A DNA stretch of 64,000 nt from Chondrilla cf. caribensis (taxonomy: Eukaryota; Porifera; Demospongiae; Chondrillida; Chondrillidae), in the NCBI GenBank assembly GCA_964020155.1, contig OZ026556.1, positions 2,621,001-2,685,000 on the forward strand. Direction: 5' to 3'. The notes beneath the pieces are model-generated. The model had not been told where the DNA came from and did no database searches. It saw nothing but the letters and a program-made list of their open reading frames with translations. Numbering within the stretch: the stretch's first letter is position 1; the number at the start of each line of letters is the position of its first letter. This document shows positions 36,801 through 48,470 of the stretch, one piece after another. A program made the position numbers and the translations under genes.

Positions 36801-39800
36801 TGACACAGTTGAGGAATAGTAACATTTGACTACCCTCTTCAATAAAACAGTCCATGAGACCTTTCAATTGCTCTTGAGTCATGTTGTGCCCTTCTTTTAT
36901 CTTCTTTGGCAATACCTCCCCTTCTCTTGTCAGAGGAAGCCTGAACATCACAAAACCATTTTCCCACTTATTATCACTGCGTAGCTGAGGGAAAGAACCT
37001 TGACATGTTCCAGAAAGAAGCTTAAGTGTTTCCTCTGAAAATGGTTGCATTTGGTCAACAAATAATGTAGTAAGGTCTCCTTGCTTTTTGGATAGCTCCC
37101 ATCTCCTTCCAGGACTGCTCTTGCTACTTCCTGGAGCATACTGGAGAGTGGGATCGAACACACAGAAGTGTTCGGGAACACCACCCTCACTGTGTGACAC
37201 AAACACTGGACAGTCTGTGATGTGATAGGCAACGTTGAATCCAATGCCAAATCTACCAATTGTCGCAGGCGTGTCCTGCTTGCCACCTCTGCCAAGTCTT
37301 GTGATACTCCTGATGTCAGCATCTGAGAATTTCTTGTTGTTGAATACAAGTAGAGAGGGCATCTGTTGGAGTTTCTTCCAATTTGTCTCTTGAGAAAGTA
37401 GCTTCTTGTCTTCAAACTTTCTCCTGTCCAATACAAAAGCAATTTCAGAGGCACCAGCATCATCAGCATTCTGGAGGAACTCTTTGAATATGGAACTATC
37501 AGCATGATAGCCATGAAGGATGTTACTCAATCGGTCACAAAGATCTTCCTCTTGTCCATAATCAATACCATTCATAAAGGCATTGTCCACATACTGTTCC
37601 AACAGGGCTTGGATAGGGTTGGACAGTCCAAGATCAATAGCCAATCCCCAGGAGATGTTTTTGTGGACATAGAAAACGTCATGAGATATACCGTAATAGA
37701 CATCATGTTTAGATAGCCAGGTATAATCACGCTCATCCATATACATGAGTTGTGGTCTACATCGCATGATGCCATCACAGTCAGGGAGACAGAGATCTTT
37801 AGATTTGTTTTTTCCATGAGAAAGTCTAGTAGCAATGGCAACACAAAAAGCTACTAATTCATCTGATAAGGGTTGTTCCTCATGATCCTCCTTGATCTTC
37901 ACCAGCATGCCAATGAGCTGATCACTGCTAGCCCTTTTCTTCACACCAATTTTAACAAAGAAGTCAACATGATGGGTGAGTTTGACCATATAAGGAGGAC
38001 AGCAATGTAGCTCTTTGGTGAACACCTGATCAACATGGTAGAAGCCATTTTCCCATACAAAAGGTAGCCCATGTAGCTGTTCTTTAATGAAATCTGAGTG
38101 TTTGAGTTCTATTTCATCAGTTCTTGGAAAATTGCTGTGTTGACTTGGATGCAAATGGGAGTACAGTGCATTAGTTGCTTCAGAAAGCAAACAATCATCT
38201 TCATTGGTCTTGTTTTCCTTTCCGCCCCTGGTCCACCATGTCACAAGGTTCTTCAGTTGCTGAATGACTGTATTTGTGTCAGGATTGGACAGAAATGTCA
38301 ACATCCTACTGAGGTTACGATCAAAATCATACATTCTATGATTTAACACTGGATATTGCGTAAATACAAGGTTGGAGAACTTTGGAAGATATAATTGCTG
38401 TGCTGAGAAGAATGGTGTCCATTCCAACCAACATACAGTGGAACCTTCAGGTCTTTGTGCAGACAGCAAGAAAGGAACACTAGACAGTGATGTAAATAAT
38501 TGTTTGTCTTTATCTGATTGAAAACTTCTGGTTTCACTGATACGGTGATATTCTGTCAAATAATTGACAACATGTTTGCTCCTTTGTAATGCTGTATCAA
38601 AACCTTCAGTTTCAAGAAGAATACAAACTGTTTCAGCTCTGTCAATGACATCATCATCCCTTAAACAACCATGTGCCATCCCAAGATGCTTCAAGGCAAC
38701 CATCTCCAGGTACGCATCAACTGGGAAACGTCCTTCTTCTTCATCAAACAACACTTTCAAGATCGGGTTAGATGCATCTACTAGGTCACATGGCTTGCGT
38801 AGTACACCAGACGGCTTACTGGGTATGCATGGAGTACCTTTCAGCAACTCCTCAATCCAGGGATGATATGGAACAATAGTATCATAATTCTTCAGGAAAT
38901 GGAGTACAATTGTGTCTCTGGAACCAATGGGTAAATCATCTAGTTCTCTGAAAACATGCTCTTCACAAAAAGTTCTGAAAGAAACTGAATTATCTTTGAA
39001 AAGGTGATTGAGATTTGTGGGAACTTTGGCTACAGGAATTCCCAATTCCACTAACAGATCAAAGGCAGTATCCCAAAATGTTCCAATTAATGGGTATTCG
39101 TGGCTCAGAACCACTACATCACAGGGACACATCCAACATCCACCATATGCTGAGCACCATATCAACTTCCTTGCTATAACTAAAAATTCTTTCTCAAAGG
39201 CTCCAGATAGATATGGTTGTACACTGTCTACAACTGAAGAAGAATTACCCATCCCCACGGGGAACAGTGAGTAGTAATCATTCAAAAACGAAACCATTCC
39301 TTCCTTGCTTTCACAGGGAGCATTACCAGTGAGAAATTCAAAGAGAGTTAAGACAGCTTCCAACAGAGCATCAGCCATCAGCATGATATTCCATTCGTCT
39401 TGCTCAGATCCTTGAACTCCTTTCAATAACTTGCGATCTTTTGACACATCAAAATAAGCATTGACATGGAAACTCAGACTAGTAGTAATTGGCAGAGGCA
39501 GGAAACAGGATATTCCACCTCTGGTGCTCTTAATAATCTTCAGTTGTTCACCCTCCTTGACCACTTCTAAAGCCACTTCAGCCATTGGGACTAGTCCTTT
39601 GGACTTTCCTTCTTGTCCAGTTGCAAAGTAGAGGCTTGCTTTCTTCCCCATTGCTGAGGACACAATCCAGCTATGTACTTCTGAACCACTAGATTGACAT
39701 TGGGATGCTATCTGCACAACCTGTGAACATGGAGAAATGCTGGAGAAGTTTTCACATATCTTGAAATTCTTCTGAAATACTTGACTGTCAACACCAGATT

Positions 39801-42800
39801 TTGAAATGGAGAAAAGTCTCTCCATTTTCACATTTTTAGAAGTACCTGATTTCCCATCACACTCATACAGTTCAACTCTGTTAACATTTTGGAGGAACAA
39901 CAACAAGGTCCTGGAACTACCAACGAGTGACTGTTTTAATGACTCCACAGCTTTTGAGTTCTGAGCAAAAACATCACTGGATATTTCACTGATAACACCT
40001 TGTTGACGGAAAGGAAAGCGAAACAGTGTACCCTGGAATCCATCCTGTCCACAGTTGAACAAGTCACATCCAAACACTCCCTGGTATGGCTCCAACTGAG
40101 AACCAAAGTACTTCTGCAGTCCTCCTCTCTCTCTGATAAAATTGATCAGCATTCCTGGCTCAGTGGACTTGACACGATCACCAAGGTACTTGAGATGAGG
40201 GTCAAAAATTTGCAAGAATTGTCTGGTAACAAAACTTGGGACATCTGTGATGTGGTAAGTGGCACAGAAGCCAATTCCAAAGCGACCGATTTTCTTCACA
40301 TCCAATTTCTTTGTTTCACCAGCTACCTTACAGATATTCTTCAAGTCATCATCAGAGAAGGTCTTGTCATTGTAGGCATACAAAGCTGGACCTTGCCATG
40401 TCTTCATTTCCCTGGTCAAAAGCTTGCTGCCCTGGTCTCCCCTCCAATCTCTCCAATCAATCAGAAACTTGATGACAGTGGCTCCTGCATCATCAGCATT
40501 CTGAATGAGTTCTTTGAATACATCAATTTGGTCACCATATTCCTCTACCGCTTCATGAATCCTCTGAGTGATTGACTCATAAGGACCTGTACATTCATAT
40601 TTAATTCCCAAGGGTTCTGAGTGTACAGCTCGAGTGCTGAGCGACTTTACCTTGAAGAATCTAGCTACATCAGAGGTAATGTCACGGTGAACAAAGAGGA
40701 AATCATCATCTTCAGATCCAGTGAGATCAACATAGAAGTCATGGTAAGTCAATTCAGAGGGACTCTCCAAAGTGTTGCGATGGCTAGGTAGGTACATGGA
40801 GGGTATCAAATCATGGTTCTCCCTGTCAGACAGAACTTTAGCAACATTCACAACTATGTCTAGATCAGATTGGCATAGCTTTCCTGGAGTTTGTTTCCTT
40901 ATTTCACACACTACTGCAACACCGTCTTCTTCCATGAAAGATTTTTTCACTCCACAACATTTCCACATGGATTCATACCTTTCCAGTATAGGCAAATCCT
41001 TACAGCAATATCGATATGGAGCAAGTGTACATCTCTCGGTCAGTGGCTCCAGAGCTACTTGATTCCTGTGTAGGAAATGACTAACAATGGATTCATTCCA
41101 AATGAAGGGGTAGCTACATGATTCAAAACATGTTGGTGAGTTGATTTGCAGCCACTTGTAGATGTGCTCCACCATATAGCTTATCTCCTTTGGATGCCCT
41201 TTTGGTAATGATATAATGTTTTGGAAATGTTTCAATACATCTTGGTTGCTAGTAGAAGCACAAAACTGGGTGTTTCCTCCCAGGCGTACAATGCTATCCA
41301 TGTACTCCTCTGACAGGATAGGACGTATGGAACCGACCAGACTAGCTGTATAAAGAATGCTATCGGTGAAGAACAGCTGCTTCAATGAGAACAGCTGTGT
41401 ACAACTACTACCGGCCCATGCAAGAGAACTGATGTAGCCACGAGGTGGAGACTGTTGGCAATAAAGAAATCTGACATCTGACAAAGAATTCAACAGATGA
41501 GTACAGTGGGGACTGTTGGTCACTTCCTGTAGTAGCAGCCTAGAGCGCTTCTTAGCTTCCTGGTCCAATCCTTGAATTTGTAAGAATGACACTGACTTGG
41601 CTCTATCCACAAGAAATGAATTGAAGGATGAAATGTTGTTTGTAACTGAGCTCCAAGTCTTCAAACCAAACTGCTGAAGTTTGTATAGTACAGGTCGAAA
41701 GTCATCTGCTGGAAATGCTGCCTCCTTGGAGTGGAAGTATTCTTTAAACTTACTGTCATTGGGGTCGTACAACTCGGACACATAGCATAGAGTATTCTGT
41801 GTGTTAGGAACACATCTTTTTGATAAGACAAAGTTTTCAACCTCACTTCGGGCATAAGGATTGGTGTTTCCTATGATCCACACAAGAATTCTATTACGAA
41901 TAGTAACATTGCATGATACAGCATGATTGAAGATGCTCTGAGATATCAGTGCTCCAAGTGAGAGAGGCTGCCTTCCTAGAACAGAACAATAAAATTGCTC
42001 ATCAGTAGACGTCTGGAGATTCAGAATGTTCCAAGGAAAAGGAAGACTGTGTGGAAAACTAATGCCACTACTCGGGAATATGACCACTTGTGTGTTGGGG
42101 GCACAAAATGTAGTCTGGGCATTCCCTACACCAATTTCACACAAAGGTAGTGATTGAAGAAACCTTCTTGTGTTGCCATTTGGAGATGGTACAGCCTGTA
42201 CCAAAATCCCTCTTAATGCCCTCTTATGTGATGTGGAGAGCTTGGAAACATTCCTCTGAACATCAAAGAGAGACTGCATTGCTACGAAAAATGTTTGCGG
42301 TGAGAGCATAGGAAGCAGTCTATTAAGATCACTTTGCAAGGGTGCGTAGAGGTGAGAATCGTTCACAATAGTGCATCCCAAATTCTGTGCAATAGCACAC
42401 AGTTCTTGAGAGCAATATTGGTTGTTTCTGAAGAGTGTGCCATTATAGTTCAGAGCAAGCAGTGTGACATTGGCTCGGTTGGGCAGGTTGTCTGGGCCTT
42501 GTACCGCCACAAGAGGGAGACCAGTGACATAGTTCAGTTGTCTGTTCTGAGCTATGTACCTCCAGACTGAGGACAACCAGCTACTGGGAGGATGACCATA
42601 CTGGCCAATACACCACTGTACCTGATTAGCATTTGGTGAACACCATTTTTGCATAGACTGACTAAGGAGCTGAGAGCAAACGACATTAGCATTTGCTAAC
42701 TGTAACTGATACTGCCTGGATGCGGCTATCTCTCCGAATCGTCTTTTGAGGTCAGAAGGAACGCTAGTGGATACCACTATGTCATCCAAACCAAATAAAA

Positions 42801-44388
42801 CATCATTGACTAAGCTATCGTTCTGCTCTTGAACATAGATGGCTGCTTCGTAAGGACTAGTAAAGGTATTAACGGTATTGGCTTGCTTCAAGGGTATCAG
42901 AGGGAGACCTTGGAGATCCCCAGTGCCATCTGATGTGACATACCTCAAAACATCACAGAGTAAATTAATGTTTTTGCAGAGAATTTGTGTGGCATGGCTG
43001 ACAGCTTTCCTGATGTAATTTCTGGTAACTTGTGGAGATAGCATCCTCTGTACAATAACATGGCTGTCCTGCTGTATGTTACTTGGGAGATGTACAATGG
43101 GACAGTTCAGCTGAAGGAGAAAATTAGCCACAGTAGGTGGAAATTGCTGGGGGACAAAGTAGGCTTTGCTAGACTCGATCCACTGGCCTCCATTCACTGG
43201 AGTCCACAATACTGGGAGCTGAGCAAGAAGGGGAAGAGCACACTGGACAAGGTGCCTCCACGATGCTTCCTTGGTTACACTCAAGAGAGGAAGCAGAGCA
43301 TAAGGATCCTTATTACTCTGCAAACTGTCCATTGACAGTTGAAAGCCTCTATACAGAGTAAGACTACATCTGGCTGTAACCAGGATAGCATATGAAGGGG
43401 CAATGAGCTGCTCCATTAGACACTGGTTCAACTTTGCTTCGTCACTCTGATCGTCAGCATCTGGCCAACGAACTCTTCTCCTGTTGTCGGAAAGGCTAAA
43501 ATAGCCATGAACATGTAACGGGAGGCCAGTTGTAGACGTGGTAGACATAGGAAGGAAACAGTAGGCAAAGCCTTCATTACTCAGGGTAGAAGGGGGGTCT
43601 CCCCAGTTAATAGCCAGAGCATTTTTGGACACACTGCTTTTGACACGTTGTTCGATAGTACTACAATTCTCAAACACTGGGCTTTGGAATCGATGGTTAC
43701 CAGGAATAATTGCAGGTGATAGTGGGGCAGCTAAGCCAATCCAAGGAACTACCTTGATCTTTGTCGCTAGGTCCCTCATGGTGGAATTCCTGGCACCGAT
43801 TGTATTGCACATCAACCAGGTGTATGTCCCATGAGATCTAGCAAGGGGTCCACTCACAGAAACAGTACAGCGATTGACGTGACTGCTAACTGGAATATTA
43901 GCAGATTCCTTGTACTTTTGACACATGTCACGACACCACTGCCTGCCAGCACACTCTTCGTTTGGATTGACGGAAATCTCCAAGAGCAGTTGACGATTAC
44001 GATCATAGCTTCCTTGGGGTAAGCTGTAGAGCTCAACAATCGTTACATTGTTCAAAAAAAGCAAAATACGCTGAGCCTCTTCTGCTAAAGATCCATACAA
44101 AACATCTTCAGCATCCTTAGGAGTATAGACACGGTCGGAAATAGCCGACTGGAATTCTCCATTTCTGAATGGGAATCGAAACAGTGTACCATCGTAGTAC
44201 TGATTAGGGCTGAACCCCAAAACATCCCGAAAGGGCTCCATCTGGGCTGGATATGAACAGAATTCTTTCATTGGGAACTTCTTCCCAGTCTTTCTCGGAT
44301 GTTCTTCTATGATGGTTTCATGGGGGTCCAAAATCCCAACAAAGTCTCCACTTATTATTGTTGGTAGATCTGTCAATACAGAGAAACC

Positions 44389-44422
<34 letters not shown>

Positions 44423-47400
44423 TAAGATTATAGGATAATACTCTAATGGCTGAAATTTTCACAGTACTTTATATTCACGAATTTCATGAATAGGGGAAGC
44501 TCACGAAAATAAAATCATGAATTTTCTTGCGCCTTTGCCCAGCTGCATACAACAATATGATGTCGGTTAGGTGCACGTTGATGAAATAATCGCATGTGAC
44601 CTTTGTTAATCTGTCATATCAACACCCCTAATGTGGTAAATTGTGGGATCCTTTGCTCGATTGTTCCTCTGTGAAGATGGCGAAGAATATCAAGGATTAC
44701 TTCAAGTCTTCACTGGATGTTTCATCGCAATGCCCAGCAATTCCTACAGCAGCTGTTTGCACTGCCCAGAAGGAGAATCAGCAGCTAGAGAAAACATCTG
44801 TGAAAGCCAACAAGAAGCGAGGCCCATAGCAAGGTATCACAGAAGCCAACAAGACGAAAATCGCCAAGCATGCAGCCGAACTTGGGGTTCCTGCTACTTT
44901 GCGCTACGGGGGAGTTCAACAACCTGAAGGAAAGCACTGTTCGAAGTTGGATGAACGCCTACAAGAAGTAACTTTCGAAGGGCAAACAGTCTTCAGTGCC
45001 TACTGTTCCCACACGAAGGAGAGGCAGGCCTTTGCTTCTAGGAGAACTAGAAGAGCAAGTCAAAGCCTTCTTGCTTAGCACGAGGTTTTCTGGTGCTGTT
45101 GTAAACGCTCCCATTGCTACAGCTGTAGCTAGGGGAATTGTTACAACACATGATGCCAACCTCTTGGCAGAGAATGGTGGCCCTGTTATTCTCACTTGAG
45201 ACTGGGCAAAATGTCTGCTAGGCAGGATGGGGTGGGTGAAGCGCAAAGCCAATACTTCAGCAGCAAAAGTCATGCCTAAAAAATTTGATGAGCTGAAGGA
45301 GCAGTTCATACAAGATATCCGCACCATTGCGGAATTTGAGGAAGTCCCACCAAACCTTTGATCAACTGGGATCAAACGGGAATAAAATACGTTCCAGGGG
45401 ACATTCTGGACATTCAAGGCAAAAGGATTGAAGTACGTCGAGACTTGTGGGGTGGACTATAAGAGGCAGATCACGGCACATCTTGCTGGCACATTGACTG
45501 GGACGTTTTCACCCCCTCAATTGATCCATAAAGGGAAAACTGCCTCCCAGCATTTCATTTTCCTAAGACATGGGAAATTATGCACAATGACAAACACTGG
45601 GCAAATGAAACAACAATGCTTAGGTACTTTGACAAGGTGCTCATCCCCTACATCGATGAAGTCCGTAGGGAAGACAATCTGGCATCCACCCAGCCTGCTC
45701 TGGTTATCTTTGACCACTTCAAGGGGCAGGTCACAGATAGAGTGTTTCCCGTGTTGGAAAAGAACAGCATTATGGCTGATATGGTGCCAGCCAACTGCAC
45801 TGACCGACTTCAACCTATTGATTTAGGTTTGAACAAGTCAATCAAGGACAGCCTTCAAGCGTCTTATGGTATCCGCGAATGCAACTCTGAAACTCGAACC
45901 TAAGGGACATTGCTGGCTTCCTTCCCAAACTTGACCAAACTTGAACACACAGCGCGCTGAGCTAACATGTGGAAATACAGTAGTTAACTATTTTTCATTG
46001 TTTTGTCTGTCTACCTATCTTGTTGTTACCATTACTTTGATCTCCTCAATAAAGGTCTAGTAGGCGTTAATTAAGTTCGTGATTGATGTTGGTGTTGCAA
46101 AAATAAAAATGCAAAAAGTCTCGAATCCACTAATTTGTGAAAATTACATCCCATGAAAATGTCAGCCATTAGGGTAATACTTATAATAATAAAGAAATAA
46201 TACGTAGATTATCCTTAGTTAACAGAAACAAGATGCACTAATATATGAGAAAATATACACAGTACACTACGTTTAGAAATTTCCGTGATCTTCTATCAAT
46301 TAATAGGTGGAAATATCATCCAACTGATAAATTTTATTCAAATGACCAAATTTCATTAATAATAAAATAAATGTATCGGAAATCTCAGTGTACATCATTG
46401 AATGCCCTATTGAGGTCATATACTAGGATACAGTGATTCAATGAGAATTTTGAAGTATTCCGAGAAGAATTGGAGAAGATGGCTCCATATCTATAAATAT
46501 CTATCCAGCATTCGGTATAACAAACCTGTAAGATGATGAACTGACTGGAATCCTAGACCAAATCGTCCAACCTTCAGGACATCTTCTTCCTTAACACTCT
46601 GGTGCATATTGCCAATGTTCTTCCAGTCAGCATCAGTGAATACAGTATTGTTCCATGCTAGCAGAGCAGGGCCTTGGAATGCAGAGAGACTTGGTTTCCA
46701 CAGTCCACCAGGATCTCTTGGATGCTGTCGTGAATCAATGACAAACCTAACTGTATGGGCACCGGCATCATCAGCATTCTGGATGAGTTCCTATGGGAAA
46801 TGGATACAAGCATGAACAAAAAGTTGGACCTTATTACAACAGTACTTTTTACATGTGCAGCCTCCTTATAATAATTCATCTTGTGAGACAGGCACAGATG
46901 TAGTTACATTCTATTAAACAGTAATAAGGCACAGATGTAGTTACGTTCTATTAAACAGTAATAAGTTTGTGACAGTATTCGTTGAAACAGCTCACTGGTT
47001 TTAATGGTAGGGATTGTTAGGAGCTCATATCTTAACACCCACAAAGTGTTACTATCAAACGTGTGATGTTTATTTTGCAATTTTGACATGAGTATTTCCC
47101 GAATTTCCATTCAATGAAGTGGGTTTTCTGGGGTTCAAAACCACCAGATTTTGCTCATCTTTCTTAATGAGTTGTGAGGCATGGACATCATGCTGAATAT
47201 GGCCCAAAAACTTGGCTGTGGAAGAAATCCTGCCTTCTGGTCAACCATGAGAGAGGCCAATGGAAGTACAAATCAATGAAATTGACTTTGCTCTTGTGTA
47301 TGCTCTAAGGTACACTAACTGTCCATAAATAAGCAATAATTTGATAGAGGCTCATGATTGCTACGGCATAATAAATAGGTATAATTAATTCTTGAGCGAT

Positions 47401-48100
47401 CACATATACTGTATGTGTATTGTAACTGATGAAGAGCTTCGAGGTCAAAACGTATTACATTTCAATCATTTCAATCTGCTACGTGATCGCTCAAGAATTA
47501 CTACTACTATTATCATAAATAAGCAACTTTCCAAAATCAGTCAGCAGTGATACAAGAACATTTCCAGAGACAAAACGTTCAATGGCTGAAAACGATCTTC
47601 TATCAAGCACTAGAGTCGCTGCCATCGTCATCACATTGATTGTAACAAAAAGCGGTGAATATCAAAGCGTCACATTAATAATTCACGCCCTCAAGGTTCC
47701 AAGGGCATTGAACATCATCACCTGCGAAATGTACCAGACCCATTATGTGCCATAATAAAATGGAGGCCGGATGGGTCTGGGCTACGTCAGACCATAGACA
47801 CTACATAACCAGGTCAGACCACCTTGAAACATAACGTGATTGTCATTTAGCTGGAAAATACACAAGTATACTGACAGGAATTACGTTGACCAAAATTCGA
47901 GGGTTACAAGGTACTTTTAAGACTGCCTTATTTCGGTAAATTACATTAAAGCACTTCCAATCATTATTAACATTAATTTAACATTATGTACACGAACATA
48001 CCCTTAAAATTTGACCGCCGTCCGTATACCTCTGAAGTAGGTTTTTGATGAGCTCAGTGAGAGGAGGCTGCCTGGTACCGAAATCGTCGTCCACGTTCAT
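30256..48100 (-). CDS. Giant sacsin-like HSP90-ATPase/HEPN/PARP protein, copy B
   Basis: Exons: 48100-48002, 46790-46526, 44369-31278 and 30848-30256. GT-AG introns and consistent phases give 14,049 nt and 4682 aa. The architecture is that of copy A: three ATPase modules each with a NADDAG box and a GRFG[IL]GF box, middle region, Gly-rich linker, HEPN and PARP. Exon 1 ends in Arg (AGG) where A has Lys, just before ELIQNADDAG; the third box reads EFLQNADDAG. The two copies are nearly identical over the first third and the last sixth of exon 3. They are clearly diverged in the middle (about 33,600-38,700 here), with several in-frame indels and no frame break, so the reading frame has been kept. 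Intron 1 is longer than in A and holds a small inverted-repeat element. Intron 2 has the shortened Tigger-like element. Confidence 0.85.
44389..44421. repeat. (AAT)n microsatellite beside the copy B transposon
   Basis: About 11 AAT units lie at the position equivalent to 19257-19304, followed by the same TATAAGATTATAGGATA junction with the Tigger-like element. Confidence 0.9.
44436..46182 (+). mobile_element. Tigger/pogo-like transposon, shortened copy B
   Basis: It has the same terminal repeats, flanks and intron position as 19319-22373, but is about 1.3 kb shorter. The sequence passes from AAGGACAGCCTTCAAGCG (transposase) straight into the HIRAN-like frame at GGTATCCGCGAATGC. A six-base TGGTAT occurs at both corresponding breakpoints in copy A (near 20,753 and 22,050), consistent with a microhomology deletion that removed the transposase tail and the Ulp1-like frame. 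Confidence 0.8.
44677..45860 (+). pseudogene. Degraded Tigger/pogo transposase, copy B
   Basis: Parallel to the copy A pseudogene, with an ATG at 44677 and RPLLLGELEEQVKAFLL. LVIFDHFKG and DRLQPIDLGLNKSIKDS (second and third catalytic Asp) are here in one open frame. The NWDQTGI block is broken by a deletion near 45,358, and a TGA lies near 45,197. The tail beyond about 45,860 is deleted. Non-functional. Confidence 0.75.
46891..46964. repeat. Two-copy 37-bp tandem repeat
   Basis: The unit GGCACAGATGTAGTTACATT... repeats twice with one substitution in intron 1 of giant gene B. Copy A has a single unit near 23,079-23,115. Confidence 0.8.
47386..47500. mobile_element. Small inverted-repeat (foldback) element in intron 1 of giant gene B
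   Basis: The ends are near-perfect inverted repeats of 17-18 bp: TAATTCTTGAGCGATCAC at the left and GTGATCGCTCAAGAATTA at the right. The interior holds an AACTGATGAAG...AAAACG sequence. It is not in intron 1 of copy A, so insertion is recent relative to the duplication. Confidence 0.65.
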
Positions 48101-48470
48101 GTTTTCTCAGAGAAACTGAAAATGAAAGCGAAACAGAATAATCACAATACAACAATAATAATATTATAATGAAGAACAGAGTGTTATTGTCATGAAATAC
48201 TGCAACAAAACTACTCTTGTACCTGAAAGAATACAGTCTCTAAGAGTGGAAATCCTACAAGACGGAAGAGTGACTGCTCCTTCGTTTTTCGGTACTTCCT
48301 TTGTCTTTCCTTCTTCTCGGAATTGCAGCGCTTCCTATGCTTGGAACTATTATAAACGCCCAGTGCCATATAATGACGGAAAAGCGCCACACTACTACTA
48401 ATCAGCTAATAATAACTAGTGTCGATGCTGGAGAGTCTGTGGTCTTAGCGTTTATAACACATCAATTGCA
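48101..48470. promoter_or_regulatory. Putative bidirectional promoter, unit B
   Basis: 370 bp separate the divergent starts of giant gene B (48100, -) and RTK B2 (48471, +). It is largely conserved with 23857-24255, but short indels change all reading frames, which favours a regulatory or UTR role over coding. Confidence 0.4.

Noticed and set aside
48192..48401. Small open frame between the divergent genes in unit B, partly matched by 23954-24136 in unit A
   Set aside because: Indels between the units shift the frame after the first ~20 codons and give unrelated C-termini, so selection on a protein is unlikely. It is treated as shared promoter/UTR.
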